In this document: positions 28,069 through 35,763 of the stretch, piece after piece
How the letters are laid out: every line of letters starts with the position of its first letter
How positions within the stretch are numbered: the first letter of the stretch is position 1
From: Flavobacterium xinjiangense
GTDB taxonomy: Bacteria > Bacteroidota > Bacteroidia > Flavobacteriales > Flavobacteriaceae
Assembly: GCF_900142885.1 (NCBI RefSeq)
Contig: NZ_FRCL01000003.1
Coordinates: 265,091-329,090, forward strand
Reading direction: 5' to 3'
DNA length: 64,000 nt
Notes under the pieces: generated by a model
What the model was told of the DNA's origin: nothing
Databases searched by the model: none
Seen by the model: the letters and a program-made list of their open reading frames with translations, nothing else
Program-made: the position numbers and the translations under genes

Positions 28069-28210
28069 CAAAAAAAGGAGGCCTTTTTAAAGGGCCTCCG
28101 ATTGTTGATTTTGATTTACCATTTATCAAATCATACCGTTAAGCATGAAATAACTATTTGAATAAGCTTCTCTTTGCAGATGGTTTTACCCAAGTGATTA
28201 ATCAAAACCA
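28069..28210 (-). ncRNA. Tandem structured small RNA, copy D
   Basis: Minus-strand copy. UGGUUUUGAUU (28210-28200) pairs with AAUCAAAAUCA (28116-28106) over 11 bp with one G.U pair. ACCAU and AUGGU pair just inside, then the UCU-GCAA-AGA hairpin and UCAUGC/GUAUGA. The terminator has stem GGAGGCC/GGCCTCC (28077-28099) and T8. Very similar to copy E. Confidence 0.77.
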
Positions 28211-28214
28211 CAAT

Positions 28215-28274
28215 CAAAGATATAATTTATTTTAATTAAATACTTAAAAAACAACATTTTAACTATACATTAAC
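28215..28274 (-). promoter_or_regulatory. Promoter and upstream element of small RNA D
   Basis: -7 box TATCTTTG at 28215-28222; element TTTAACTATACATTAAC (plus reading) at 28258-28274, 36 bases away. Confidence 0.7.
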
Positions 28275-28381
28275 TAGGCAGCTTTTGCGTGTATCAAAAA
28301 CAAATTTAAGCACTTTATTAAATAACCTTTTATACCTTAGTTTTAGTATTTCGTTAAACTGAATTACGTTTCGATGCAGGC

Positions 28382-28523
28382 ACAAAAAAGGAGGCCTTTT
28401 TAAAGGGCCTCCGATTGTTGATTTTGATTTACCATTTAGCAACTCATACCGTTCAGCATGAAACGACTATTTGAATAAGCTTCTCTTTGCAGATGGTTTT
28501 ACCCAAGTGATTAATCAAAATCA
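28382..28523 (-). ncRNA. Tandem structured small RNA, copy E
   Basis: Minus-strand copy and first in the direction of transcription. UGAUUUUGAUU (28523-28513) pairs perfectly with AAUCAAAAUCA (28429-28419). It differs from D at only a handful of places in the transcribed part, so the two come from a recent duplication. The terminator GGAGGCC/GGCCTCC (28390-28412) is followed by T6. Confidence 0.77.
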
Positions 28524-28527
28524 TACT

Positions 28528-28587
28528 CAAAGATACCAATTATTTCGCCTATTTTCTTCAAAAACAATACTTTAACTATTAATTAAC
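28528..28587 (-). promoter_or_regulatory. Promoter and upstream element of small RNA E
   Basis: -7 box TATCTTTG at 28528-28535; element TTTAACTATTAATTAAC (plus reading) at 28571-28587, 36 bases away. Confidence 0.7.
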
Positions 28588-28698
28588 CTGCTCTTTTTAG
28601 ATATGCATTGTAGTCTAAATGTGCTAATTACAAATAGATAATGAGAAGTACATTGCTCCACTATTGAAGGCGCTAGTGCAAGAATATCTAAAAGTATG

Positions 28699-28706
28699 TA
28701 TCTTTG
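28699..28706 (+). promoter_or_regulatory. -7 box TATCTTTG of rdgB
   Basis: Perfect match 25 bases before the ATG at 28731. The TTG at 28704 that opens the longest frame lies inside the box and is rejected as a start. Confidence 0.65.
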
Positions 28707-28730
28707 AAAAATCAAACTAAAACCAATAAA

Positions 28731-29309
28731 ATGCAACTCGTTTTCGCTTCCAATAACAAAAACAAAATCCTAGAAATACAAAGTATACTTCCTGCATCCA
28801 TCAAAATCCTTAGTTTAGAGGACATTGGATGTTTAGAGGAAATTCCAGAAACAGCAGATACAATTGAAGGCAATGCTATTTTAAAAGCCAATTATGTAAC
28901 CCGTAACTATGGCCACGATTGCTTTGCAGATGATACCGGACTCGAAGTAGCTGCTTTAAATGGAGAACCTGGTGTCTACTCGGCAAGATATGCCGGCGAG
29001 CAACGTAATGCTGATGATAATATGGATAAATTATTGAAAGCCTTGTCAAATAAAAACAACAGGAATGCACAGTTTAAAACGGTCATTGCTTTGAATATAA
29101 AGGGCAAACAAGAATTATTTACAGGTGTTGCCAAAGGTGAAATTACTTTAGAAAAAACAGGAAACAAAGGTTTTGGCTATGATCCCATTTTTCAACCTTT
29201 AGGCTACAAAAAAACATTTGCCGAATTATCTTTGGAAATTAAAAATGAAATCAGTCACAGAGGAAAAGCAACACAACAGCTCATCAACTTTCTAAGAAAG
29301 AGCAGTTAA
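28731..29309 (+). CDS. rdgB: XTP/dITP diphosphatase (HAM1/RdgB)
   Basis: Cleans the nucleotide pool by splitting XTP, dITP and ITP to monophosphates. The 192 residues fit the family. [16 protein letters not shown] at the start, the substrate-site [27 protein letters not shown] and [19 protein letters not shown] plus EISHRGKA at the end are the family's conserved blocks. The ATG at 28731 fits the usual N-terminus and the promoter. Confidence 0.96.
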   Translation: MQLVFASNNKNKILEIQSILPASIKILSLEDIGCLEEIPETADTIEGNAILKANYVTRNYGHDCFADDTGLEVAALNGEPGVYSARYAGEQRNADDNMDKLLKALSNKNNRNAQFKTVIALNIKGKQELFTGVAKGEITLEKTGNKGFGYDPIFQPLGYKKTFAELSLEIKNEISHRGKATQQLINFLRKSS

Positions 29310-29483
29310 TTTTGATATTATTCAAATTTAACACTGAAAAGTTAAACTGAAAACCCTAATTTAAGCCTAAATTTTTAAATTTTAAAAATCAAATTTCAAA
29401 CCAATCTTATAACTTTCTGACAATCAAATGATAATAAATCATTAAATCTTAAAATAGCATTAGTTTATATCGATTATTAACAG

Positions 29484-29491
29484 TAATTTTG
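29484..29491 (+). promoter_or_regulatory. -7 box TAATTTTG of the DEAD-box helicase gene
   Basis: Perfect TAnnTTTG match followed by CACCC, 21 bases before the ATG at 29513. It contains the TTG at 29489, which is therefore not the start. Confidence 0.65.
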
Positions 29492-29512
29492 CACCCTATT
29501 TTAAAAATACAT

Positions 29513-31486
29513 ATGAATAAATTTGAACAATTAGGATTGAGTGAATCGTTACTGAAGGCGATTTTAGATCTAGGATTTGAAAATCCGACCGAAGTACAGG
29601 AGAAAGCGATTCCCCTATTATTGGAAAAAGACACAGATATGGTTGCGTTGGCTCAGACAGGGACAGGGAAAACGGCAGCTTTTGGTTTTCCAGTTATTCA
29701 GAAAATTGATGCCAACAACAGAAACACACAAGCATTAATTTTATCTCCAACACGCGAACTTTGTTTGCAGATTACCAACGAAATTAAAAACTACTCTAAA
29801 TACGAAAAAGGTATTAATGTGGTAGCAGTTTACGGTGGAGCTAGCATAACAGAACAAGCGAGAGACATAAAGAGAGGCGCACAAATTATTGTGGCAACTC
29901 CAGGAAGAATGCAAGACATGATTAATAGAGGTTTGGTAAACATCTCTCAAATCAACTACTGTATTCTTGACGAAGCTGACGAAATGTTGAACATGGGTTT
30001 CTACGAAGATATCGTAAACATCCTGTCTACTACGCCAGACGAAAAAAACACATGGTTATTCTCTGCAACAATGCCTGCTGAAGTAGCACGTATTGGAAAA
30101 CAATTCATGACGGATCCAATTGAAATTACAGTTGGAGCTAAAAACTCAGGTTCAGCTACCGTTTCTCACGAATTTTACCTTGTAAATGCTCGTGATCGTT
30201 ACGAAGCTTTGAAACGTTTAGCTGATGCTAATCCAGACATTTTCTCCGTAGTTTTTTGTCGTACTAAAAGAGATACCCAAGCTGTCGCTGAAAAATTAGT
30301 AGAAGATGGATACAGCGCTGCTGCTTTGCACGGAGATTTATCTCAAGCGCAACGTGATGGTGTAATGAAATCTTTTAGAGGAAGACAAATTCAAATGCTT
30401 GTGGCTACTGATGTTGCTGCTCGTGGAATTGACGTTGATAGCATTACTCACGTAGTAAACTACCAATTACCTGATGAAATCGAAACTTACAATCACCGTT
30501 CAGGTCGTACTGGTCGTGCTGGTAAGTTAGGAACATCTATTGTAATTGTTACTAAAAGTGAATTGCGTAAGATTTCTTCTATTGAAAGAATCATCAAACA
30601 AAAATTCGAAGAAAAAACAATACCTTCTGGAATTGAAATCTGCGAAATCCAATTATTACACTTAGCTAATAAAATTAAGGATGTAGAAGTTGATCACGAA
30701 ATTGACAACTATCTTCCTGCAATTAACAGCGTTCTTGAAGATTTATCGAAAGAAGAATTGATCAAGAAAATGGTATCGGTTGAATTTAATCGTTTTATCA
30801 ATTACTACAAGAAAACAAGAGATCTTTCTAATCAAGCTTCAGGTTCTGAAAGACGTGAGCGTGATGATAGAGATGGTGCTCCAAGAGAAAATAACAATGG
30901 TGGTGCAACAAGATATTTTGTGAACATAGGTTCAAGAGATAATTTTGATTGGATGTCATTGAAAGATTACTTGAAAGAAACATTAGACTTAGGTCGTGAT
31001 GACGTTTTCAAAGTAGATGTAAAAGAAGGTTTCTCTTTCTTTAACACTGATCCAGAGCATACTGATAAAGTAATGGAAGTATTGAACAACGTACAATTAG
31101 AAGGACGTAGAATCAATGTTGAAATTTCTAAAAATGACGGTGGCGGAAGACGTGACCATAACGGAAGAAGTTCTGGCGGAGGTTTTGGCGGAGGTCGCTC
31201 AGGCGAAAGAAGTTCAGCTCCAAGAAGAGAAGGAAGTTTTGCACCAAGAAGAGAAGGTTCTGGCGGTGGTGGTTTCAGAAGCGATAGAAATTCAGCTCCA
31301 AGAGAAGGTGGATTTGGCGGAAGAAGTTCAGCTCCAAGAGAAGGTGGTTTCGGAGGAAGAAGCTCAGCTCCAAGAGAGGGTGGTTTTTCTGATAGAGCAC
31401 CAAGAGAAGGAAGTTCTGACAGAGCACCAAGACGTTCTGAAGGCTTTGGTGATGCACCAAGACCAAGAAGACCAAGAAAAGACTAA
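29513..31486 (+). CDS. DEAD-box ATP-dependent RNA helicase
   Basis: 657 residues. It unwinds or remodels RNA in the cytoplasm, probably in ribosome assembly or cold adaptation. The Q motif (FEQLGLSESLLKAILDLGFENPTEVQEKAIP), motif I AQTGTGKT, motif II DEAD, SAT and the HRSGRTGRAG motif VI are intact. A DbpA-type RNA-binding domain follows (about 460-560). The last 100 residues are low complexity, with repeats of SSAPREGGFGGR, a Gly/Arg/Ser tail of the kind that binds RNA loosely and favours condensates. Similar to CsdA/DeaD-type helicases. Confidence 0.94.
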   Translation: MNKFEQLGLSESLLKAILDLGFENPTEVQEKAIPLLLEKDTDMVALAQTGTGKTAAFGFPVIQKIDANNRNTQALILSPTRELCLQITNEIKNYSKYEKGINVVAVYGGASITEQARDIKRGAQIIVATPGRMQDMINRGLVNISQINYCILDEADEMLNMGFYEDIVNILSTTPDEKNTWLFSATMPAEVARIGKQFMTDPIEITVGAKNSGSATVSHEFYLVNARDRYEALKRLADANPDIFSVVFCRTKRDTQAVAEKLVEDGYSAAALHGDLSQAQRDGVMKSFRGRQIQMLVATDVAARGIDVDSITHVVNYQLPDEIETYNHRSGRTGRAGKLGTSIVIVTKSELRKISSIERIIKQKFEEKTIPSGIEICEIQLLHLANKIKDVEVDHEIDNYLPAINSVLEDLSKEELIKKMVSVEFNRFINYYKKTRDLSNQASGSERRERDDRDGAPRENNNGGATRYFVNIGSRDNFDWMSLKDYLKETLDLGRDDVFKVDVKEGFSFFNTDPEHTDKVMEVLNNVQLEGRRINVEISKNDGGGRRDHNGRSSGGGFGGGRSGERSSAPRREGSFAPRREGSGGGGFRSDRNSAPREGGFGGRSSAPREGGFGGRSSAPREGGFSDRAPREGSSDRAPRRSEGFGDAPRPRRPRKD

Positions 31487-31573
31487 CATTCATTGTTAAT
31501 TTTCTTATAATTATATTAGTAAACTACAAAATATTCAATCGCCTTTATTACTTTTAAAGTTTTAAATGAGTTT

Positions 31574-32341
31574 ATGAAATATTTTGTAGTTTTCTTTTTT
31601 TTAGTACTTTCCACAGCTGCTATCGCACAAGATATACAGCCCTCTCAAAAGGTTAATGGTATTATTATCAACAACAACACAAGACAGCCTTTGTCTAATG
31701 TAAATATCATCAATATTAATAAAGTAAGAGGCGCAACTACCGATTCGAGAGGATATTTCGAAATCGATGTGCAACCAAATGATACTTTACATTTTACTAT
31801 CCTAGGATATCAATCCTTAAGAGTTCGTGTTACAAACGACTGGATAAAAAACAAAAGCACCAAAATACAACTTACCGAAAAAGCTATTGCGCTGGAAGAA
31901 GTAATTATCAGACCTTTTAATTTAACAGGATATCTGGAAGTGGATTCAAAATTAATTCCAACAAAAGAAAACTACCGTTATAGCATTTCCGGTTTAACAC
32001 AAGGCTATGAAGCAGGTGAATATTCTCCAAATGCCTTTGGTAGAGTATTAGGCTCTATCTTTAACCCTACGGATATGCTTTATAATTTCTTTGGGAAAAA
32101 TCCAAAAGAGCTAAAAAAGTTAAAAGAAATGAAGAAGGATGATACAGTCCGAAATCTACTGGAATCTAAATTCGACAGGGAAACTATTTCCGTACTTCTT
32201 GGTGTAGACAAAAATGAATTGGCCGAAATTCTACAACGCTGCAATTATTCCGAAGCTTTTATACAAACTGCAAATGATTTACAAATCATGGATGCCATTA
32301 GCGGTTGTTATGAAGAATATAAAATTCTGAAGAAGAAATAA
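31574..32341 (+). CDS. Secreted carboxypeptidase-regulatory-like domain protein
   Basis: 255 residues with a signal peptide (KYFVVFFFLVLSTAAIAQ) and a CarboxypepD_reg-like beta-sandwich (28-110: KVNGIIINNNTRQPLSNVNIININKVRGATTDSRGYFEIDVQPNDTLHFTILGYQSLRVRV), the domain often found at the N-terminus of TonB-dependent receptors. Here no barrel follows, only a helical C-terminal half (to CYEEYKILKKK). Role unknown; periplasmic or outer-membrane associated. Confidence 0.85.
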   Translation: MKYFVVFFFLVLSTAAIAQDIQPSQKVNGIIINNNTRQPLSNVNIININKVRGATTDSRGYFEIDVQPNDTLHFTILGYQSLRVRVTNDWIKNKSTKIQLTEKAIALEEVIIRPFNLTGYLEVDSKLIPTKENYRYSISGLTQGYEAGEYSPNAFGRVLGSIFNPTDMLYNFFGKNPKELKKLKEMKKDDTVRNLLESKFDRETISVLLGVDKNELAEILQRCNYSEAFIQTANDLQIMDAISGCYEEYKILKKK

Positions 32342-32455
32342 GATTTTAGTCTAAAAACAATATCAATCCTCAATCACGAAAGTAGTTGGGGATTTTTGTG
32401 TTAAAATAGTTAAATTTGAATTTTATAAATCTCAATTAATATAACATCAACTTAC

Positions 32456-32794
32456 ATGTCTAACATACCTTTTCAAACCATCAATTGGGATACAATAGAG
32501 AAAACAGAACATAAAGGAGAAATAGGAACTGCTTATTGGCAAACTATGCAATTAGGAGGGCTTAGAATTAGAAAAGTTATTTACTCTGAGGGTTATTTGG
32601 CAGATCATTGGTGCCAAAAAGGACATATTGTACATTGCCTCGAAGGAAATTTTATTACCGAAATGGAGGACGGACGACAAACAAATCTGTCTAAAGGGAT
32701 GACTTATGTCGTTTCTGATGATTTAAGCTCTCATCGCTCCATAGCCACTAATGGAGTTGAATTATTAATTATCGACGGGGATTTTTTGAAATAA
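32456..32794 (+). CDS. DHCW-motif cupin-fold protein
   Basis: A 112-residue single cupin. The residues GYLADHWCQKGHIVHCLEGNFITEM give the DHxC and His pattern that names this small family (DHCW motif). IPFQTINWDTIEKTEHKGEIGTAYWQT is the usual beginning. Metal binding by the two His is likely, substrate unknown. Confidence 0.82.
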   Translation: MSNIPFQTINWDTIEKTEHKGEIGTAYWQTMQLGGLRIRKVIYSEGYLADHWCQKGHIVHCLEGNFITEMEDGRQTNLSKGMTYVVSDDLSSHRSIATNGVELLIIDGDFLK

Positions 32795-32866
32795 TATTCA
32801 AACAGATGAAAATATTATATACATTTACTCACATCAAAATTAAAAACATAATTTAAATCCAATATC

Positions 32867-32977
32867 ATGGCAAAAAGTCAAGACGCAAAGAAAACTGCAA
32901 AAAAAGAGCCTTTAAAAACGGCTAAAGAAAAGAAAGAAGAAAAAAGAGACAAGAAAAACGCTCCTAAAAGAGACTAA
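32867..32977 (+). CDS. 36-residue highly basic, charged small protein
   Basis: A short frame with ATG at 32867 and TAA at 32975-32977. More than half of its residues are Lys, Glu, Asp or Arg, with AKKEPLKTAKEKKEEKR in the middle. It is followed by a strong terminator, and the gap before it is free. Short Lys/Glu-rich proteins of this kind occur in Flavobacterium; they may bind nucleic acid, but this is inference. It could also be an unexpressed frame. Confidence 0.55.
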   Translation: MAKSQDAKKTAKKEPLKTAKEKKEEKRDKKNAPKRD

Positions 32978-33003
32978 AAATTAGTGTTCAGTATTCAGAT
33001 TAT

Positions 33004-33033
33004 AGTGTTCAGTTTCGTTTGTTACTGAACACT
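33004..33033 (+). terminator. Intrinsic terminator after the small basic protein
   Basis: A perfect 10-bp stem AGTGTTCAGT/ACTGAACACT with a 10-base loop, followed by T9 or more. Parts of the same motif are repeated on both sides (GTGTTCAGTATTCAG at 32983 and ACTGAACACTGAAT after it). Confidence 0.8.
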
Positions 33034-33064
33034 ATTTTTTTTTTTAAATACTGAACACTGAATA

Positions 33065-34525
33065 CTATTTCATCGGAATATTAGCTAAAATTTCCAATAC
33101 AAATTTCCAAAATTTCTGAGAAGAAGAAATACTTGCTCTTTCATCCGGAGAATGCGCTCCATGAATAGTTGGTCCAAAAGAAATCATATCCATATCAGGA
33201 TAATTAGTTCCCAGAATTCCACACTCTAATCCCGCATGACAAGCCACAACTTTTGGTTTCGCCTTGTTTTGTTTCTCGTAAATAGCAACAAGAACATCAA
33301 GAATCTCCGATTTAACATTTGGAGTCCAACCTGGATAAGAACCTGAAAGCTCTACCTCACAACCTACCAATTCAAAAGCAGAGCGCAAAGAATTAGCCAA
33401 GTCATATTTAGATGTTTCTACCGAAGAACGAGTCAAACATCCTACTGAAATTTCACCATCTTTTATAATTACTCTTGCAATATTATTAGAAGTTTCCACT
33501 AAATCTTCCATATCAGCACTCATACGATACACACCGTTATGTGCCGCATAAATTGCTCTTATAATTCCTTCCTGAACACCTAAATCCATAACTTTTTTCG
33601 GCAAATCGCATTTCACGATTTCTATGGTTAAGTTAGGTTCCGTAGTTTTATATTCGTTTTTGATATCGTTGATGATTTCCTGCATATCAAAAATATAGGC
33701 TTCATCAAACATTTCTGAAATAATCACTTTCGCCACACTTTCTCTTGGAATAGCGTTACGTAAACTTCCTCCGTTGATTTCTGCCACCTGCAAACCGAAG
33801 TTTTCAAAAGCATCGAATAACAAACGGTTCATGATTTTATTGGCATTACCCAAACCTTTATGAATATCCATTCCTGAATGCCCGCCTTTCAATCCTTTTA
33901 CAGAAATAAGATGTCCAACTGAACCTTCTGGAACTTCCTCTTCATGATAACTTCTCGTAGCCGTCAGATCAATTCCTCCAGCACAACCAATATCTATTTC
34001 ATCGTCTTCTTCTGTATCTAAATTCAAAAGAATTTGACCTTGAAGAATCCCTCCTTTTAAATTCAATGCTCCTGTCATTCCTGTTTCTTCGTCTATTGTA
34101 AACAAAGCTTCAATAGCTGGATGTGGAATATCTTTACTTTCCAAAATTGCCATAATTGTAGCAACTCCAAGGCCATTGTCCGCACCAAGAGTTGTTCCTC
34201 TAGCACGAACCCAATCTCCATCAACGTACATGTCTATTCCTTGTGTGTCAAAATCAAAAACGGTGTCTGCATTTTTTTGATGCACCATATCCAAATGTCC
34301 TTGAAGTACAATCGCTTTGCGATTTTCCATTCCTGCAGTAGCCGGTTTACGGATGATTACATTACGGATCTCGTCTTCAAAAGTTTCCAATCCCAGACTG
34401 TTACCGAAGTTTTTCATAAACTCAATCACACGCTCTTCTTTTTTAGAAGGGCGCGGAACAGCATTCAAATCAGCAAACTTATTCCAAAGTGCTTTGGGTT
34501 CTAAATTTCTTATTTCTTGGCTCAT
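33065..34525 (-). CDS. pepD: Aminoacyl-histidine dipeptidase (M20 family)
   Basis: A 486-residue cytosolic zinc dipeptidase with broad specificity (Xaa-His and others). The metal and catalytic motifs are VLQGHLDMVHQK, GTTLGADNGLGVATIMAI and TIDEETGMTGA. HAGLECGI and FGPTIHGAHSPDERASI near the C-terminus complete the two-metal site. The length agrees with the PepD family. Confidence 0.95.
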   Translation of the reverse strand: MSQEIRNLEPKALWNKFADLNAVPRPSKKEERVIEFMKNFGNSLGLETFEDEIRNVIIRKPATAGMENRKAIVLQGHLDMVHQKNADTVFDFDTQGIDMYVDGDWVRARGTTLGADNGLGVATIMAILESKDIPHPAIEALFTIDEETGMTGALNLKGGILQGQILLNLDTEEDDEIDIGCAGGIDLTATRSYHEEEVPEGSVGHLISVKGLKGGHSGMDIHKGLGNANKIMNRLLFDAFENFGLQVAEINGGSLRNAIPRESVAKVIISEMFDEAYIFDMQEIINDIKNEYKTTEPNLTIEIVKCDLPKKVMDLGVQEGIIRAIYAAHNGVYRMSADMEDLVETSNNIARVIIKDGEISVGCLTRSSVETSKYDLANSLRSAFELVGCEVELSGSYPGWTPNVKSEILDVLVAIYEKQNKAKPKVVACHAGLECGILGTNYPDMDMISFGPTIHGAHSPDERASISSSQKFWKFVLEILANIPMK

Positions 34526-34558
34526 TTATTTTATTTGAAGTTTAAATTTTATCAAGTT

Positions 34559-34566
34559 CAAAGTTA
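34559..34566 (-). promoter_or_regulatory. -7 box TAACTTTG of pepD
   Basis: Perfect TAnnTTTG match 33 bases upstream of the pepD ATG. Confidence 0.6.
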
Positions 34567-34633
34567 CAAAGTTTAAATTCTTTACGCTACTAAATGATAT
34601 TGTAATTATATTTACATTCTCAAAATCTATCTA

Positions 34634-35695
34634 TTGAAACCAAAATATTTTCTTTCCCTCTTTCTTCTTGCACAACTATTTTTTCTGCAAGTTATTCCCT
34701 ATTTCCCTGAATATGTGGAGCAATTTTACAGTAATGGTCTGTATCCAATGATTGCAGCATTTTCGAGAATAGTTTTTGGCAAAATTCCATTTTCATTAGG
34801 GGACTTTATTTATTTGATCACGATTTTATCTGTATTATTCTGGTTTTGGACCAAACGAAAATCTTGGAAATCAAGATGGAAAAACAATCTTTTGGCTGTT
34901 GTAAGTTTTTTATCAATTTTTTATTTTCTGTTCCATATCCTTTGGGCATTTAATTATTACCGTCAACCACTTTTTGAGAAAATGGTAATCGCAAAAGAAT
35001 ATTCAGATGCTGATTTACTTGATTTTACCAAAAAATTAATCACTAAAACTAACGCGGTTCAAGTTGAAATCACAAAAAATGACAGTTTAAAAGTGGTATT
35101 TCCCTATTCGCAAGAACAGATTTTTGAAATGAATTTAAATGGTTATAAAAACTTATCCTCTCAATATTCCTATTTTGCTTACAATAATAGAAGCACAAAA
35201 AAATCGATTATCAGTTTACCATTGGCTTATATGGGTTTTAGTGGCTATTTGAATCCGTTTACCAATGAAGCTCAGGTAAATTATCTTGGACCCATGTACA
35301 GTTTTCCAATGACAACCAATCATGAAATGGCACATCAAATGGGTTATGCCAGCGAAAGTGAATGCAATTTTATTGGTTTTTTGGCGTCTGTAAAAAATGA
35401 TAATTTACACGTTCAATATTCAGGCTACAGTTTTGCTTTGCGCTATTGTTTAGGAAATTGGCAATTTCGCAACCCAAAAATATTTAAACAATTGCTAAAA
35501 ACTATTCATCCTGGAATTTTGAAAAACTACAAAGAAAGCGATCATTTTTGGAAACAATATGAAACACCAATTGAAACTGGCTTTCATGCTTTTTATGACA
35601 ATTTCCTGAAACTAAATCAACAAAAGGACGGCATTGAAAGCTACAGTAAGTTTGTGAATTTGATGGTGAATTATTACAAAAAAAATGAGTTATAA
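34634..35695 (+). CDS. DUF3810 membrane protein with HExxH motif
   Basis: 353 residues with three N-terminal membrane helices (5-25, 50-70, 85-110) and an outside or inside domain holding TNHEMAHQMGYASESECNFIGF, an HExxH motif with a downstream Glu, as in zinc metallopeptidases. DUF3810 proteins are common in Bacteroidetes and uncharacterised. The start is TTG: an in-frame stop lies 25 bases upstream and no ATG precedes the first membrane helix. Confidence 0.85.
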   Translation: MKPKYFLSLFLLAQLFFLQVIPYFPEYVEQFYSNGLYPMIAAFSRIVFGKIPFSLGDFIYLITILSVLFWFWTKRKSWKSRWKNNLLAVVSFLSIFYFLFHILWAFNYYRQPLFEKMVIAKEYSDADLLDFTKKLITKTNAVQVEITKNDSLKVVFPYSQEQIFEMNLNGYKNLSSQYSYFAYNNRSTKKSIISLPLAYMGFSGYLNPFTNEAQVNYLGPMYSFPMTTNHEMAHQMGYASESECNFIGFLASVKNDNLHVQYSGYSFALRYCLGNWQFRNPKIFKQLLKTIHPGILKNYKESDHFWKQYETPIETGFHAFYDNFLKLNQQKDGIESYSKFVNLMVNYYKKNEL

Positions 35696-35763
35696 GTTCT
35701 AAATGTTACCATTTTTGAACTCATAACCCACCGTATTTAAACTAGACCTGTCAGGCTTAATTT

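Noticed and set aside
27111..28412. AAAGGAGG at each unit read as plus-strand ribosome binding sites.
   Set aside because: No start codon with an open frame follows, and the same bases form a terminator stem on the other strand.
27111..28587. CRISPR array or insertion-sequence cluster in the repeat-rich 1.6 kb.
   Set aside because: Units are about 300 bp with promoters and terminators, not 25-40 bp repeats with unique spacers, and there is no transposase frame or terminal inverted repeat.
29449..29634. Minus-strand frame across the helicase promoter.
   Set aside because: Antisense to the Q-motif region and without a start context.
31116..31499. Plus-strand frame of 127 codons overlapping the helicase tail.
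   Set aside because: Low-complexity Glu/Val/Leu/Gln shadow of the Gly/Arg repeats in another frame.
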